Shown here: piece by piece, positions 46,161 through 59,100 of the stretch
Layout: every line of letters begins with the position of its first letter
Position numbering within the stretch: position 1 is the stretch's first letter
Assembly: GCF_037893015.1 (NCBI RefSeq)
Contig: NC_133663.1
Location: 3,733,378 to 3,797,377, forward strand
Direction: 5' to 3'
Length of the DNA stretch: 64,000 nt
From: Macrotis lagotis
Lineage: Eukaryota > Chordata > Mammalia > Peramelemorphia > Peramelidae
Program-made: the position numbers and the translations under genes
The notes under the pieces: model-generated
Databases searched by the model: none
Told to the model about the DNA's origin: nothing
What the model saw: the letters and a program-made list of their open reading frames with translations, nothing else

Positions 46161-48023
46161 GGGTCCACAGATCGGCAGTTCCTCTCTTCTGGATTGTGTC
46201 GTTTTTGCATGAATGGAAGATGGTGACTTCGCTGCCATTGCCCATTTGTAGCAGCTTCCACAACCCATTGGCCACCTCCAAGTTCAATGAAGCATCTGTA
46301 AATAAGGAGATGGTGTGCTATGATTTTCTCTTTTATTGCAATCATTTCCCCTTTCTGAGAATACCAAGATCTTTTCTTTTGTGGTTTAGTCCAGTGAATT
46401 CATCTGTGCATCTAAACAAGCCTGAGCCTGAGTCCAGGACTCCCAGCTGCTTCTCCTGGCTTTCTTGACCTGATCATAGTTTGAGATGGGCATCTCCATG
46501 CTTGGAGGCTACTTCAGGCATTCAAGAAAAGGGTAGTTCCTAGGTTCCTCAGCTGGAGGTAAGTGGAAGCAGAAGGTAGTCACTGTGGTAGTCCGCTTCT
46601 TAGAGAGGACAAACCCTTAGAGATAGTGGCCCAAGCCCAGGCCTGCCATACTGAAAGACACATCTTTGAGGGACATATTTGGATAGTGTGAGCCTGAGAG
46701 GAGGGTGACCTAGTGGTCCATGTCTTAATGCTTATGGACTAAGCCCCTGGGAGTATAGGATGGCAGTCTTTGTCAGTGCTTCTTAGATGTTTTCAAGTAC
46801 CTTTTCTAGGCCTGGGTTTGAATGTGAGTTTTGTATCTAATGGACAGTGTACAAGGAGTATTCCCTCTAGGTGGGAAACCCTAACCTTCCATCTCACTAC
46901 AATGAGGGTCTAAAGAGGAAGGCAGGGGTAAAAATGAACCTGGTCACTCTTCTTTTTCAATGCCAGGCTTTCCTTCTGACCAACTGTTGCCTGATCTGTC
47001 TGTGAGGGCAGAGCTACAACCCCTTAGTGTGGGATTCTCGACTTGTCGCATTACCAACCCCCGCCCCCCTTCCCACAGATCTCAGCCAGCACCCATGGTA
47101 GCCTCTGCTTCCATCCAAGCCCTGTGTCAGAGGGGGAATGTTGAGCCAGGACAGCAGAAAGAAATAGGAAAGGAATCTCTTCCCCTTTGCTGAGCAGGGA
47201 GCTTTATCTGGGGGAGGGCCCTTTCATCTAGGCTTTCTAGAAGCTTTATAAACACTAATTAATTTAATTAAGCAACCTGATACCCTGAAGTGTCAGCTTA
47301 TGCCTCCCTCAGATACGACCTCTTTGTGTTCTAATGGCTCTCATTCAAACCACACAACCATGCAATTTGGGGCTAACTCATCCTAATAATACCCTGGGTT
47401 TTTTTTTAATATTATGCAGCAGGGATCTCAAAGCACTTACAAACACTCTCTTGTGGTAATGAGAATCAGAGTGGAAGTATGAGCTCACTTTCCTTGGCCC
47501 TTTCTGGCTCATTTCCAGTTTGAGTTTGCATGACCTCCAAGCCATCCCTGCCTCTGTTTATGACTCAGCTCTCCAATTGGCAAAGAGGTGTCATAAGATC
47601 CTTTCTCCCAGCCCACTTTTTAGAGATGTGGCAAGTCATGTTTGTGATGTCTTTGGAGATTCTCAGATGAAAGACAAACACGAGCTGTTTGTGCACTTGC
47701 ACCTGGACCTAGAAAGTGGAGGTGCCATGGTCCAGATTCATGGTGATCAGATAGCAGATCCCCAGGTGTCTTAGGAGAGCTCTGGTGCCAGTGGTCCTAG
47801 GTCTAGCACCTGTCCTGGTCACATTATACCTGGCTGGCCTCTCTGGGTCTCAGTTTTCTGTTGTGTAGGTTTGACTAGACTCCTTCTGAGGTCCCTCCCA
47901 GATTTGTGATTTTGTCCTCCTCTGAGCTAAAGTCAGCTTCTTCTGCTTTAAGGAGAATTCTCCACAATCATCTTAGAAATTCTCACACCAGCTGTGGATG
48001 CTGGGAAGACCATGGCAGCAGCC
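46161..48023. other. Intergenic, mostly unrecognised
   Basis: Contains a MIR or CR1/L3 terminus at 47840-47920 ('CTCAGTTTTCTGTTGTGTAG'). An 84-codon open frame at 47520-47774 matches nothing I know. Confidence 0.5.
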
Positions 48024-49556
48024 TTTTTTCTACCCACTAAATAATATTTTATTTGTTCCAATCCAGTTATATGTAAAATAGTTTTCAACATTGATTTTTA
48101 TAAGATTTTGAGTTCGGACTTTTTCTCCCTCCTTTTCTCCCCTAAAGCAATATAGATTATACATGCATAATCATATTAAAGATATTTCTACATTAATCAT
48201 ATTTGGAAAGGAGAATCAAAATGAAAGGGCAAACCACAAGAAACAAATGACCAACACAATGAAAATAGTATGCTTTGAACTGCATGCAGACTCCTTAGTT
48301 CTTTCTTCTGGATGCATTTGCCATCATGAGACTTTTGGAATTGTCTTGGATCATTGTATTGCTGAGAAGAGCTAAGTCTATTATAACTGATCAGTGCTTA
48401 ATGTTGCTATTACTGTGTCTTGTTTCTATTCACATAACTCATCCTGTAAATTTTTCCAGGTTTTCTGAAATCTGCCAGGTCATCAGTTCTTACAGAGCAT
48501 TGGTAATCCATGACATTCATATATCACAATTCCTCAATGAACGGGCACCCCCCCCAGAAATTCTAATTCTTTGCCACTCCAAAAAAGAGCTGCTATACAG
48601 ATTTTTGTACTTTAGGTCCTTTTTCCATTTTATAATCTCTTTGGGATATAGACCTAATGGTAGTATTGCTGGATAAAAGAGTATGCATAGTTTGAGACAT
48701 TTGAACATTGTCCTAAATTACTCTGCAGAATGATTGGATCAGTTCACAACTCCACCAAAAATGCCTGTTTCAATTTCCCACATCTCCCAAATTTATCATT
48801 TTCATTTTGTCATATTAGCCAATCTGATAGGTATGAGGTGGTAACTCAGTTTTTTTTTTGTTTTTTTGCTAACAAATAATGATATGGAACATTTTTTCAT
48901 ATGAGTATAGATAGTTTTAATTTCTTCATCTGCAAACTACCTGGTACTAACCTTTGAACATTTATCAATTGGGGAATGATTGTATTGGAGTTGGAGGATG
49001 AAGCCAGGGATTCTTGTATTCTTATAAATTTGATTCATTTTGCTACGCATTTGAAAAATGAGACCTTTATCAGAAATACTGACTGTAAAAATTGCTTCCT
49101 AGCCCTCTTCTTTCCTTCTAATCTTGGCTGCATTGCTTTTGTTTGTACAAGCCCTTTTTAATTTAATATAATCAAAATTATTCACTTTGCATCTCCTAAT
49201 ATTCTCTCTCTTGCTTGGTCACAAATTTTTCCTATCTCTGTAGCTCTGACAGGTAAACTATTCCTTATTCTCCTAACTGACATAATATTTCTCTTTATGT
49301 CTAAATCTTGTACCTATTTTGATCTTATCTTATTGGAGGGTGTGAGATGTTGGTCTGTGTGTTTCTGTCATACTCTTTTCCCATTTTTCCAGCCATTTTT
49401 GTCAAATAGTGAGTTCTTATTCTAGAAGTTGGAGTCTTGGGGTTTTTCAAATGATGACTATAATCATTTGCAACTGTGTCTTTACTAACTCTTCCTCCAA
49501 TCGACCACTCTGTTTCTTAGCCAGTATCAGATTGTTTTGATGACTGCCTGCTTTAT
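48024..49556 (-). mobile_element. 5'-truncated L1 LINE (3' 1.5 kb)
   Basis: Reverse orientation, beginning with the L1 3' end ('ATATTTTATTTGTTCCAATC', 'AGTTTTCAACATTGATTTTT') and running through 'TTTGGGATATAGACCTAATG', 'CAATTGGGGAATGATTGT' and 'CTTAGCCAGTATCAGATTG' of ORF2. This is continuous L1 sequence with small changes only, the best preserved L1 here. Not full length. Confidence 0.9.
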
Positions 49557-51060
49557 GAGCTGGTTCAGCAAGTCCACTTTTTGCAGGCATTCTTTCTTCA
49601 TTTCTTCCCTTTCTCATCTCCCTGACCATCATGAGCATCCTCCCTGGCTTCATCCTCCGACTCCAAGCCTATACGACTATCTGGATTCTCTGGACCCTCC
49701 TCTCAGATCTTCAGTTTCCCTGGATCTCTTTGAGGCTCACCTCATTCCCACCATCTGGAGAAGCTGTAGAAGGACTGGTCCTTCCCATTGCTAGCACCAC
49801 CTCTCTGAGGTTATCTTTCATCTACCCTGTTTATATTTTGTATGTGTAGCAAGGGAGGTGGGATGGACCAAGGAGAGTGGATCATTGTACAATGATAGAC
49901 ATCTCTGGCCTCTCTCACTCTTCTCTGGGGGAGATTTTATTATATGCCAGAAGAGGAAGCAGAAGGTGGGGGGTCAGAACCTTTGTCCCCTCCGTTCTCT
50001 TCAGAGATGGGGGTACTGGGCTACAATGAAATCTCTCTGATTCCTTATATATTATTAATCTAGTGGAGTATTATGGGGGAAGCAGAACCCCCCAACTTTA
50101 TATCCAAGGCTTGACTCTTTTCTATATTGAATAGCAAATAGCAAAGAAACCCATAGACAAGTCTACAGCAGTATAAAATTAGGGAAAGTACAGACAGGAT
50201 AATTTTGAGACAATACTGAAGGAGGTCCCTATTATAACTTGGGTCAATGAAGAGAGGAGAGTCCTAGATCCTGCCCAAGAGGAAGTTCCCTGAATTTTCT
50301 AATTCAGCATGCTGGGGAGAGGGACAAGATGCAAACTGCTCACTGCTCTCACGTTGACTTTATCCCAGAGTCTTTTTCTTCAGCAATATGAAGGGGGGGT
50401 TGGCATCATCCATCATCTCCCCCTTGAAACTGAAAACCCAACCCCCCCAACATGGTAAAATCAGACTTCCTGGCTGATATCACTCTATTCTTGGTGAGCT
50501 GAGATTTTATCTTGTTCTTCAGTCAGGAGCCCCTTTATTCTTATACATTCTATCAGCTCCACTAATCTATTTAACTTTCCCTGAATTTCTGTTTCATTGT
50601 TTTCTTTACTAAATATTATTCTTTGAGAATTAAATATTACTCATGTTTGTTTTTTGTATGATAAGTGGGGGAAGCTAAACTGGCAGAGAGTTATCAAATG
50701 TTCTTTTCCTTTTGAGTGATTAGGGAAAGTCACTTTTATCCTGAACCCATAAAAAGATATTCTACCTAGAATATAAAATCTGATTGATGGTAGCAAGCTA
50801 CAAGTCTCTCTCAGTCACCCTCTTGGAGACAGAGGCATGGAGGAGTCAGTGCCAACGGGCGCTGGCACACTCCCTCTCCTTCCCAAATCCTACCCATGCT
50901 CCACACTCAAATGCATCCCTCTTCCAGAAATTGGAGAACGTCTGGGAGGAGACATGAGGGTCCTATTCCATCTCAGGAAGGCTTAGGGCCCTGGAGGTCT
51001 TAGTCTTTCAGGGCAGTGTAGTACAAAGGGCAAAGGTGTTCTTGGAACATAGGATGCACT
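49557..51060. other. Intergenic, nothing recognised
   Basis: No repeat, exon or RNA gene that I can support. Confidence 0.5.
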
Positions 51061-51069
51061 TGACCAAGG

Positions 51070-51295
51070 CTTCTCCATTGACAGATTGATGTTCATTGTG
51101 TCATCTTGGACAAGTTCCTCCTCTCAGCCTCATCCCTTCCTCTTCTATAACAAATCTCTTCTCTGCCTTTTACCACTTAATGACCATGGCAAATCACTCA
51201 CTGCCTCAGTTTCCTCCTCTGTCAAATGAGAATAATAATGCTCACAATACTTGTCTTGGAGGATTGTGAGTCAAATGAGACAAAGTCTGCCAGCT
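51070..51295 (+). repeat. MIR-type SINE copies
   Basis: 'CATCTTGGACAAGTTCCTCC' and 'CACTGCCTCAGTTTCCTCCT' with 'CTTGTCTTGGAGGATTGTGA'. Confidence 0.7.
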
Positions 51296-51882
51296 CCATA
51301 GGGTCAGCTTTGGCCATAATCATAGTTTCCTGCTCTGGTTGACCACTCAGACTGAGACCTAATCCTGAAAACCTGGGCAGTATTCAAGGTTGGCACCCAG
51401 AGGAATTCAGTGCCAGGGTTACCAGAAGTTTGATGATAAATAAATCTGCATCAAGTCCAGGAATCTATGATGTGGCACTCAAATTGGAGAACCTACACAA
51501 CACTGTAATCTTTTGCGGGGGGGGGGGGGATGAGTGGTTGGAATGGATCTGGAAGTCACTTCTGACATTTTAATCAACCAAGCATCTAATCAGCAATCAT
51601 TCTACATCATTTGCTATGAGTCAGTCCCTCCCTAGACTATACATTTCAAAGCATTGTGGGAGGGGAAGAGTTTCTTCCCCAGGAATTCAGTGAAATCACA
51701 AGTTTAGCTTGCCCCTTACTCCCTCTCCTTCCTCACAATGTGCCAAGTGGTGGAGATGTAAAGGCAAAACCAGACTTGTTTTCAAGGAGCTTATAGTCTC
51801 TCATATGAATGCATAAGTATCTGGAACGTTTCTTATTTCTGTGAAACACAGAACTGACAGATCCTGGGGGCTATGTTAAAGA

Positions 51883-52132
51883 GGGGACAGCTAGGTTGTG
51901 CCGTTGTTCACTGGATCTGGAGTCAGGAAGGCTCCTCTTCCTGAGTTCAGATCCAGCATCAGACTCTTAGCAGCAGTGTGACCCTAGGTAAGTCACATCA
52001 CCCTGTTGGCCTCAGTTTCCTCATCTGTAAAATGAACAGCAGACAAAAATGGCCAACTATTCCAATGTGTTTGCCAAGAAAATCCCAAATGGAGACAGAA
52101 AGTGAGTTGGACATGACCGAACAACAAGGAGA
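51883..52132 (+). repeat. Marsupial SINE, full length
   Basis: 'GGGGACAGCTAGGTTGTGCC', 'GAGTCAGGAAGGCTCC', 'CTCATCTGTAAAATGAACAG', 'TTTGCCAAGAAAATCCCAAA', 'GAGTTGGACATGACCGAACA' then CAACAAGGA. tRNA-like head, MIR-like core and a distinct tail. Confidence 0.88.
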
Positions 52133-52960
52133 AGCAGGGCTAGAGCTCCACCTGCAGCTGAGAGGAGACCCTCTGAACATGGACCAGGTATCAGTTCCAA
52201 TCCCTGGTGCTTCCTCTCTCCATTTCTCTAGGACTTGCAGGTGAATTCCACTTGTTGAAGGTTCTAAGCCTTAGAGGGAGGCCAGGGGGCCAAGAGACAG
52301 AGGTGAGAAGGTCATGCATTAGGGACTGGATTTCAAAAAAGGGTTGAACTTCAGAGCCCTGGGGGTTCTGTGACAGTAGTACCATGGAGGATGAAGCTCA
52401 AAATGGGTGTCAGCTGGTGGGGGAAGCCACTTCCCTGGCTTTAAATTGCACTTGAAAGATGATTTTGGAAGAAGTAAGGATCAAACAGGCACCAAACCTT
52501 TGCTTGGAGCTACACGATGGGGTCATGATAACTGATAACAGGGAGAAGGCCAAGCTACTTCTCTGTTTTCGGCCAGAGAGATGACCTTTGTCTGGGACAG
52601 GTGCAGTCAAACTGGACAGGGGGGACTGTGGTAGCTAGAGATAACTTAGATGTTAGCCAAGCTTTTGATAATGGATCTTATCTCATCCTATCATGCTGAT
52701 GGAGGGATTTAGAGTGGACCTGATTATGCAGTGACTATCTCCAGCCTCTCTGACCCAGAGCTGAGCCTGTGTATCCCCCCTCATGAGTTTGGGGAGTGTG
52801 ACAGGTGGGGTGTCTTGTTCTCTCTTGCCATCAGACAGAGCCATCACTGACTGCACTCCCTCACACTGTTGGGGGGTCATTCAATCATTTACTGTTAGTT
52901 TCTGCCAAGGGAGGTTTCCTTCATCAGGGTCATTGTGGCCACTTCTGAATTCTTCCATTT
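52133..52960. other. Intergenic, nothing recognised
   Basis: A CR1-like phrase occurs at 52640-52690 ('TAGCCAAGCTTTTGATAATG'), otherwise unrecognised. Confidence 0.45.
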
Positions 52961-53400
52961 AAGATGGGCATCATGAAGATAGGCGGTGTCCTGAGAGGGG
53001 CAAACCAAATGGTGAGCTTGAGTTCATGTTGTGTGACCATCTGTTGAAGGAACTAGGAATGTTGAATCTGAAGAAGACAGGGGTGGGGGCTGGGAGATGA
53101 GAGCTAACTCTGAAGTGTGATATGGAGGTATCCCCGTGTACCCATGTATTTGTATGTATGTATGTATGTGTATGTGCCTGTGCATGTGTGTATGGGGGGA
53201 GAATTAGCCTTTTCTATTTGATCCCAGAGGACAGAATCAGGATTGATGGAGGGGAGGTCAAAGAAACCCTTTTTTAATTTGCTGCCCATAAGTAGGGCTG
53301 GCTTCCCTCTCCTTGGGGTCTTTGAGTAGAGGCTTCTTGGGCACTAGGGATTGCCTTTTGGAGATGGGCCTGGAGATGTCTCCTGGCTCTTAAATTCTGT
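52961..53400 (+). mobile_element. CR1/L3-type 3' region
   Basis: 'GAACTAGGAATGTTGAATCT', 'CTATTTGATCCCAGAGGACA', 'AGAATCAGGATTGATGGAGG', and 'AGTAGAGGCTTCTTGGGCAC'. Interrupted by a (TGTA)n run at 53151-53170. Confidence 0.65.
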
Positions 53401-53544
53401 GGCTGCTTTGTCCAGAAAGTTGAGTATATGAGGGGAAGCTGCACATGCTAGACTGGGAAAGATGAGAGCTGGGTGATGAAAGACATTATGGAACAAGCAG
53501 TGGAGTTTATAATTTGGGACTTTGACCAACCTTTTCCATCTCAG

Positions 53545-53660
53545 TAAACCTCAGTTTCTTCATCTGTAAAAGAAGGGCAATAATCCCTACCTCTAACCCT
53601 TACCTGTACCAAGTGTTGGGAGGCTCAGTGTGAAGACATGTTCAATGCCTCATATATCTC
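53545..53660 (+). repeat. MIR-type SINE fragment
   Basis: 'CCTCAGTTTCTTCATCTGTAA', then 'TAATCCCTACCTCTAACC'. Confidence 0.7.
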
Positions 53661-54692
53661 CAAGAGTTAGCTCTCCTTTCCCAGCCCCCATGCACCCACC
53701 CATCCCCACTGTGGAGTTGTTGGCTCTTAAAATAACAGGAGGACTGAGACTATAAGATGCCCGGGGTCTCTTCCAGTTCCAAAGTGGTGAGGTGGTTGTG
53801 GAGTCAAGGGGGAAGGAGCCTCATCTCTAACCCTGGAGAGCTCCTGAAGAGCTGGTGGGAGCCCTTTGGATGGGCCAGGGCAGCTCAGGAGCTAGCAGGA
53901 GGCGGTCAGTCTCATCTGTCTGTCCATCCGTCCATCCACAAGAATTTTAAAAGTACCCTCATGGGCCAAGTTCTGTGTCCAAATGCTGGGAATGTAAGTA
54001 TAAGGAATGGAGCCATTCATTTTCTTAGAAGCAGGTTTTTTCTTTGTAGAGGTGTTAGGTTATCTGTGAAATCAATGACGTTTCTAGTTGACTTTCCTAT
54101 GGTATTTACCTCATTTCCTTGGGGTTTCACAATGCCTTTGTGAGTCAAGGCACCATAGACCCGCTCACTGGCAAGTGATTGAAGCAGGATTCTCACCCAG
54201 TGCTCTGGCACCACTGGACCAGCCAAGAGTTGTCATCCACATCCTGGCTTCACCAGCACAGCTGGGTTAGAATTGTCCCAAGCATCCCCAGCTTGGCTGA
54301 AGCAAGTGAATCTGGCCTGGGGCCTTCCCCAGGTCTTGCCATAGTGGGGTGACCCTTCCTTGGGAACAAGGTCAATGTTCTGGCTCCCAGGCCTGCCCCC
54401 TCCCCCCCAGCCCCTTCCTCCCCATGGGAGCTCCCTGTAGCCTTCCCCTCTCTCTCCCCTCCTCTCAGGCACCCGGCCAGCTTTCTTCATTGTCTTGGCC
54501 TGGCAGCCCCAATCTGCCTGGCATTGGAGTATTTGCCTGGAAGAAGCCTCCTGCTGGGCAGGCCCGGGGCTGGGGGAGAGCTGAGGAGCCCCACGCCAGG
54601 TAGGAGCAGCAGGTCCTTCCAGCAGAGGGTGACGTGGGAGGAGCCTGGGCCTCCTACATTTTAATTCAAAGAGGGAGGGCTGTGAGTGTTTC

Positions 54693-54707
54693 TGTCTGTG
54701 TGTGTGT

Positions 54708-54751
<44 letters not shown>
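54693..54751 (+). repeat. (TG)n microsatellite just upstream of ATP13A4
   Basis: Imperfect then perfect TG repeat, about 60 bases, ending 134 bases before the ATP13A4 start codon. Confidence 0.97.
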
Positions 54752-54759
54752 TGTAAGAA

Positions 54760-54885
54760 GGAGTTTTGAACTTGGCTTTGGGTCATTGACCATCTCAGCT
54801 GCCCAGGGAGCAGGGCCCTCCATGAGGCTGCCCTGACAGCGGAGCTTCCCCAGAAGGCACAGGAGGCAAAATCCAGCATTCTTTG
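54760..54885 (+). other. ATP13A4 probable 5' untranslated region with a tiny upstream ORF
   Basis: Sequence just upstream of the coding start. It contains a 5-codon upstream ORF, ATG AGG CTG CCC TGA, at 54822-54836, ending 49 bases before the main ATG. A TG-repeat lies just outside it. The transcription start is unknown, and there is no CpG island or obvious TATA box here, so the promoter of this gene is not located. Splicing from a further upstream non-coding exon is possible. Confidence 0.4.
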
Positions 54886-54948
54886 ATGGGGGAGAAGTAT
54901 GGGAAGGGCCACCATGCCATACTCAATAAAGGAGAGGAGAACGAGATG
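54886..54948 (+). CDS. ATP13A4: ATP13A4-like P5B ATPase, first coding exon
   Basis: 63 nt encoding MGEKYGKGHHAILNKGEENE plus Met, ending GAGATG|GTAAGT, a consensus donor. Human ATP13A4 begins with a similar short hydrophilic segment ending ALLNEGEENEM before EIFGY, as I recall. ATP13A5 has GEEDELE at the same place. The GEENEM end and the position head to head with OPA1 favour ATP13A4. The family are P5B-type endolysosomal/ER transport ATPases linked to polyamine transport. This exon codes only the cytosolic N-terminus before the first membrane helix. I found no next exon (EIFGY..., FYWRP..., EADTVLL) before the window ends, so intron 1 is at least 9 kb. Confidence 0.85.
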
Positions 54949-55868
54949 GTAAGTCTGGCCTGGCCCTTCTTGCTTTGATTTGGGATGGGCCCCTTGGAGT
55001 TTCTGGCAAGCGCAGCCCGGAGGACAATCTTCATGTCAGGGGCAGAGGGTTCCCAGCTGGGGAGGCTTTTCTGACGGGGACAGAAAAGGGGGACAAGCCT
55101 CTCCCCATCCAGGTGGAGCTTGGTTCTGGCTTCGGCCATCTAGGTCACCCTCCAATCCAGGAAGGGGGGACATTGAGCCCCACCCCCTGGGAGAAAGCAG
55201 CCAAATGAAGGGTTTTAACCCCTCTCCTAAGAGGTGAGGAAGGCAAAGCAGCCAGGATGCCTTTGGGGATCCTTGGAGCTCATCCAAAAATGTCTAGTTC
55301 TTGTCTGTCAGGACGGATTCTTTTAAAGGCTAAGTCTTGAGCATTCACTTCCTCCTCCCTCCCTTGTCTGGGATCTTGTTCTATCTTAAAAAATTAAAAA
55401 TGGGTTCCAGTAGCAAACCCAATGATGATTTCCATGTCCCAGCTACATCTCACCCTACCTGTCCTCCAAGAGGGTTCTACCTGGGCCCAGGGCCAGCCCC
55501 CTCCCTGGCCTTTGTTGGGACCCCCTCTGACGGGTCCTAATGGCGCCCTGTCCTCGAGGCTGTGCTGGGTCCCCATACAGAGAACAGAATGCAACCAGGA
55601 ATAATTGGGAATGTTTCCTTGGGTAATTACCCCAACCCTGATGATTACATTCTTGGTGAACACTTAAACTGGTCTTTCGAGTCTAATCAGCTTACCTGCT
55701 CCCATAGCAACAACATTTTTGGATTTCGGGAAGGGATTCCCTCCTTTTTGCTATCAGGGCAGAGCAGATGGGGATGAGCCTCCAGGCTCTGGTCCCTTGT
55801 CCGGGGCTCTCCCTGAAACTCCTCTGTGAGTTCCCGTCATCTGGCACTCACAGAAGAAAAATGGCAGC

Positions 55869-55969
55869 CTGTCTCTCTGTCTCTGTCTCTGTCTCTGTCT
55901 CTCTCTGTCTCTGTCTCTCTCTGTCTCTGTCTCTCTCTGTCTCTGTCTCTGTCTCTGTCTCTGTCTCTG

Positions 55970-56004
<35 letters not shown>

Positions 56005-56127
56005 GTCTCTCTCTCTGTCTCTGTCTCTCTCTCTCTCTGTCTCTCTCTCTCTGTCTCTCTGTCTCTCTCTCTGTCTCTCTCTCTGTCTCTCTCTCTGTCT
56101 CTCTCTCTGTCTCTCTCTCTCTCTCCT
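55869..56127 (+). repeat. (CTGTCT)n and (CT)n satellite-like tract
   Basis: About 260 bases made only of CTCT and CTGT units in irregular order. Open frames through it read as long Ser/Leu/Val strings and are artefacts. Confidence 0.98.
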
Positions 56128-59100
56128 TCTTTCCTTGGGTTTTCTCCTTACCTTCCCTCTTCTTTGTCCTCTGGGCTCTGTCTAGGTTGGATTTTGGTGG
56201 GGGGTTTTGGTGTTCATGAAGTCATTGATGGAGAACTATAGATGAGGAAACTGAGGTGCTGTGAGGCTTCCCAGAGTGAGGGTTGAAGAGGCTCTCTGAG
56301 GTCATCTCATCCAACCCTCTCATTTTGAGGCTGTGGAAAGTGAGTCCTGGGGCAGTGAATAAATTGCTGTAAGGTCATGCAGGATAAATAGCCAAACTAC
56401 TAAGCACAGCACTTCCCATCCATGTACCTAATAGTTTACCTTCATCTATGCTGCTATAGTTCTAGATGCATTTGCAATGTTTTACACACCTATTTCTAAG
56501 AAAGGAGCAAGCAAATTCTAGACACCTGCTCTGAAAAGCAGCCCCATTGACAGAAAGAATCATCTCATGGCTCAAATCCTAGGGTCAGAAGCAGGATTCA
56601 AATGCAGATCCCCTGGCCCAACTCCAGGAACCCCCCACTGCCTTACTCTGATGCTGCTGCTTCAGCCTGACTTGATTAGAGAAAGTTGGGGTAGGAAGCC
56701 AGGTGTAGTCCTTCCCTCCCCCTCCTTGTCCCCCCCCCCTGCCCTCAGTCCCGATGGTCTATCACATGCTTCTGGTCCCAAGAAAGGCAAAACTTCAAGG
56801 CCCACCCAATGTCCCCATGGCAAGGGATGCTTTTGTGACCCTGGTCTTCCAGTTGAGAATGCAGGCAGGTAGCAATGATAATCACTGTCCTTGCTGGACA
56901 CACCAGCAGCTCATTCCCCATGGGGACAGGTTATCCCCACTTTCTGCCCATTTGGCCTGGGGCCACTTTGCTTTTCTGTGGACACTGAAGATCTTACCTT
57001 TTCCTCATCCCCCCTCCCCACAGAGATAGCTAATCAATCAGATACCAGTAGTACCAGCTCTGGCTTTCCCTCAGCTTTGGAGGTGACTTCCAATCAGATC
57101 TCATGGCCCACACATGACCTAGCAGCCACCCCCCAAAGCCACCCAAGGATGGGTATTGAAGCTCCCTAAAAAACAGCTGAGGAGAGAACCCTGGCCCAGG
57201 TTGGACTGAGAAAGCTGCTTACCCTCTTTAAATAAGCAACTATGTATTTTTGATTTTACATTGCCTACATTTCCAAAAATACCCCTTCCCTTCTCCTCAT
57301 ACCCCTAGGACGGAGGAGGGAAAACCAGTTGGCCCAAATGTCACATCAACAGAATCCAATGTTCTAAATAATGTTCCATACCTATGATCTCCTCCTGCAG
57401 AGAAGGGGAGGCAGTTTGAGGTTCTTCTACCAGTCACCTGAGCCCGGGCCATTCTGTTGGCTCCCTGGGCCTCAGATTCCTCATTGCCAATCCCTTAAAA
57501 TCTTTCTAATAAACCTCATTCTCCTTCCTGAGTCAGATTTTTGCCCTCCCTGAACCCCCACAATCCCCTTTTCTGAATTACAGAATTAGAGGCAAAACTT
57601 CTTTGAAAGGAAAATAAAAAAGGCTTCCCTAAACCAGGATATAGATGCAGTTCTCAGGTACCTGGTGATCTCATGGGGGGGGGGTTCCCTCAGGTGGTGG
57701 CTCCCAAACCTGATGGGTTACTTAGTTTAAACTATCTTGACTGACAGGGCCAGCAGCCTCGATGCCCAGGATTAGCCTCACCATGAACCCTCTTTCCCCA
57801 GGCAGCCCAGGCTCCAGTAGAGGGTGGACAGGGCCATGAAGGTACTTCACTTCTCGGAATGCTTGCCAGCCCAAGAATGGAGGAAACAGGCTCCCAGAGG
57901 GGAGTGTGCACCTAGATGTGTCACATGGGGGGAATATACCTGGGCAAGTCTGGGAGGAAGCAAGGGCTAAATGAAGAGGTAGGAGCCTCACTCCCACCTC
58001 AACTGTGGGCCAAGGTCTGGGGATACAAAGGATGGCAAAAGACAGTCCTGCTCTCCAGGAGCTCCCAGGCTAAGGGTTGGGGGGGAGACCCTCAGCTCAC
58101 AAGCTGGTTGGTATATACAAGAGACCCACAGAATGGATGGAGGTAGTCTCAGGAGGAAGGGTCTCAAAGGGGATTCTGGGAAGAGGAAGGCTGAGCCCAG
58201 GGCTGAATGACACATCTACCAGGGTAGCTTCCCCCTTCCCTCCTCCAATGGTAGGTGAAAAAAGATGCTGCCTCCTGTGTCCCCAACACAGTTGGCTTCT
58301 AGCCTGCTTTGTCCCCTGGCAACTTGGGGGAGAGAGTGGAATGGGACTGGGTGTCAGAGGGACATGGGATCATGGATTGAGAGTGGGAAGGGTCTCAGAG
58401 CCAGCCAGCCCATAATGCCAGAGGCCAGGCTAAGGGAAGTACTTGTCTAAGGTCCTGTAGGAGACACGTTTGTGTGTCTAGATTCACACCCAGATCCTCT
58501 GGAGTCTTCTCAAGATGGGAACAGAACATTGCCTGGGCCCAAGTCTCAGCTCTGTCCTGCCATCTCTTCTATACTACCAGCAGCATCTCTGAGTCTTTCC
58601 CATCAGTAGAAGGACCAAGTGTTACCAGCTGCCTCTTTGAATGCTCAGATTCAGAACCTCTTCACCACTCAGCACCTCAGTTTCCTCAGGTGTAGAATGA
58701 GAGGATCTGTATGGCCTGTTTTGATTCTATCTTATATTTATTACATATATAAAATATATCTTAGTAAAATAATTAGATTGTGGTCATCCTGTTCCCTTAC
58801 CTTCTAATCTCTTACTCCTTTAAAAAACTGTTTAAAGGCAAATTAAGGCCACACTTTTCATTCCTCAAAGATTTAGCCTTAAGGTAAGACCTTTGACTCT
58901 GCTTAGTTATAAATGAGAGGAAGCCTGTTCTCTCAGGGACCCAGGTGGGGCCAGACAGCACATGCTGACTGTGTGACCCAGGGCAAGTCATTTTACCTGC
59001 TACAGTGGAAGGAGTTTCCGTACTGGGAGACCTTAACTGGATATTATCACATATCTGAACCAAAACTAAATAAATAAAAAGGTCAGCTGTCAGCAGAGTT

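Noticed and set aside
47520-47774. An 84-codon plus-strand frame
   Set aside because: No family match from memory and no supporting context.
55768-56241. A 157-codon frame rich in Ser, Leu and Val
   Set aside because: It is translation of the CTGTCT/CT tract.
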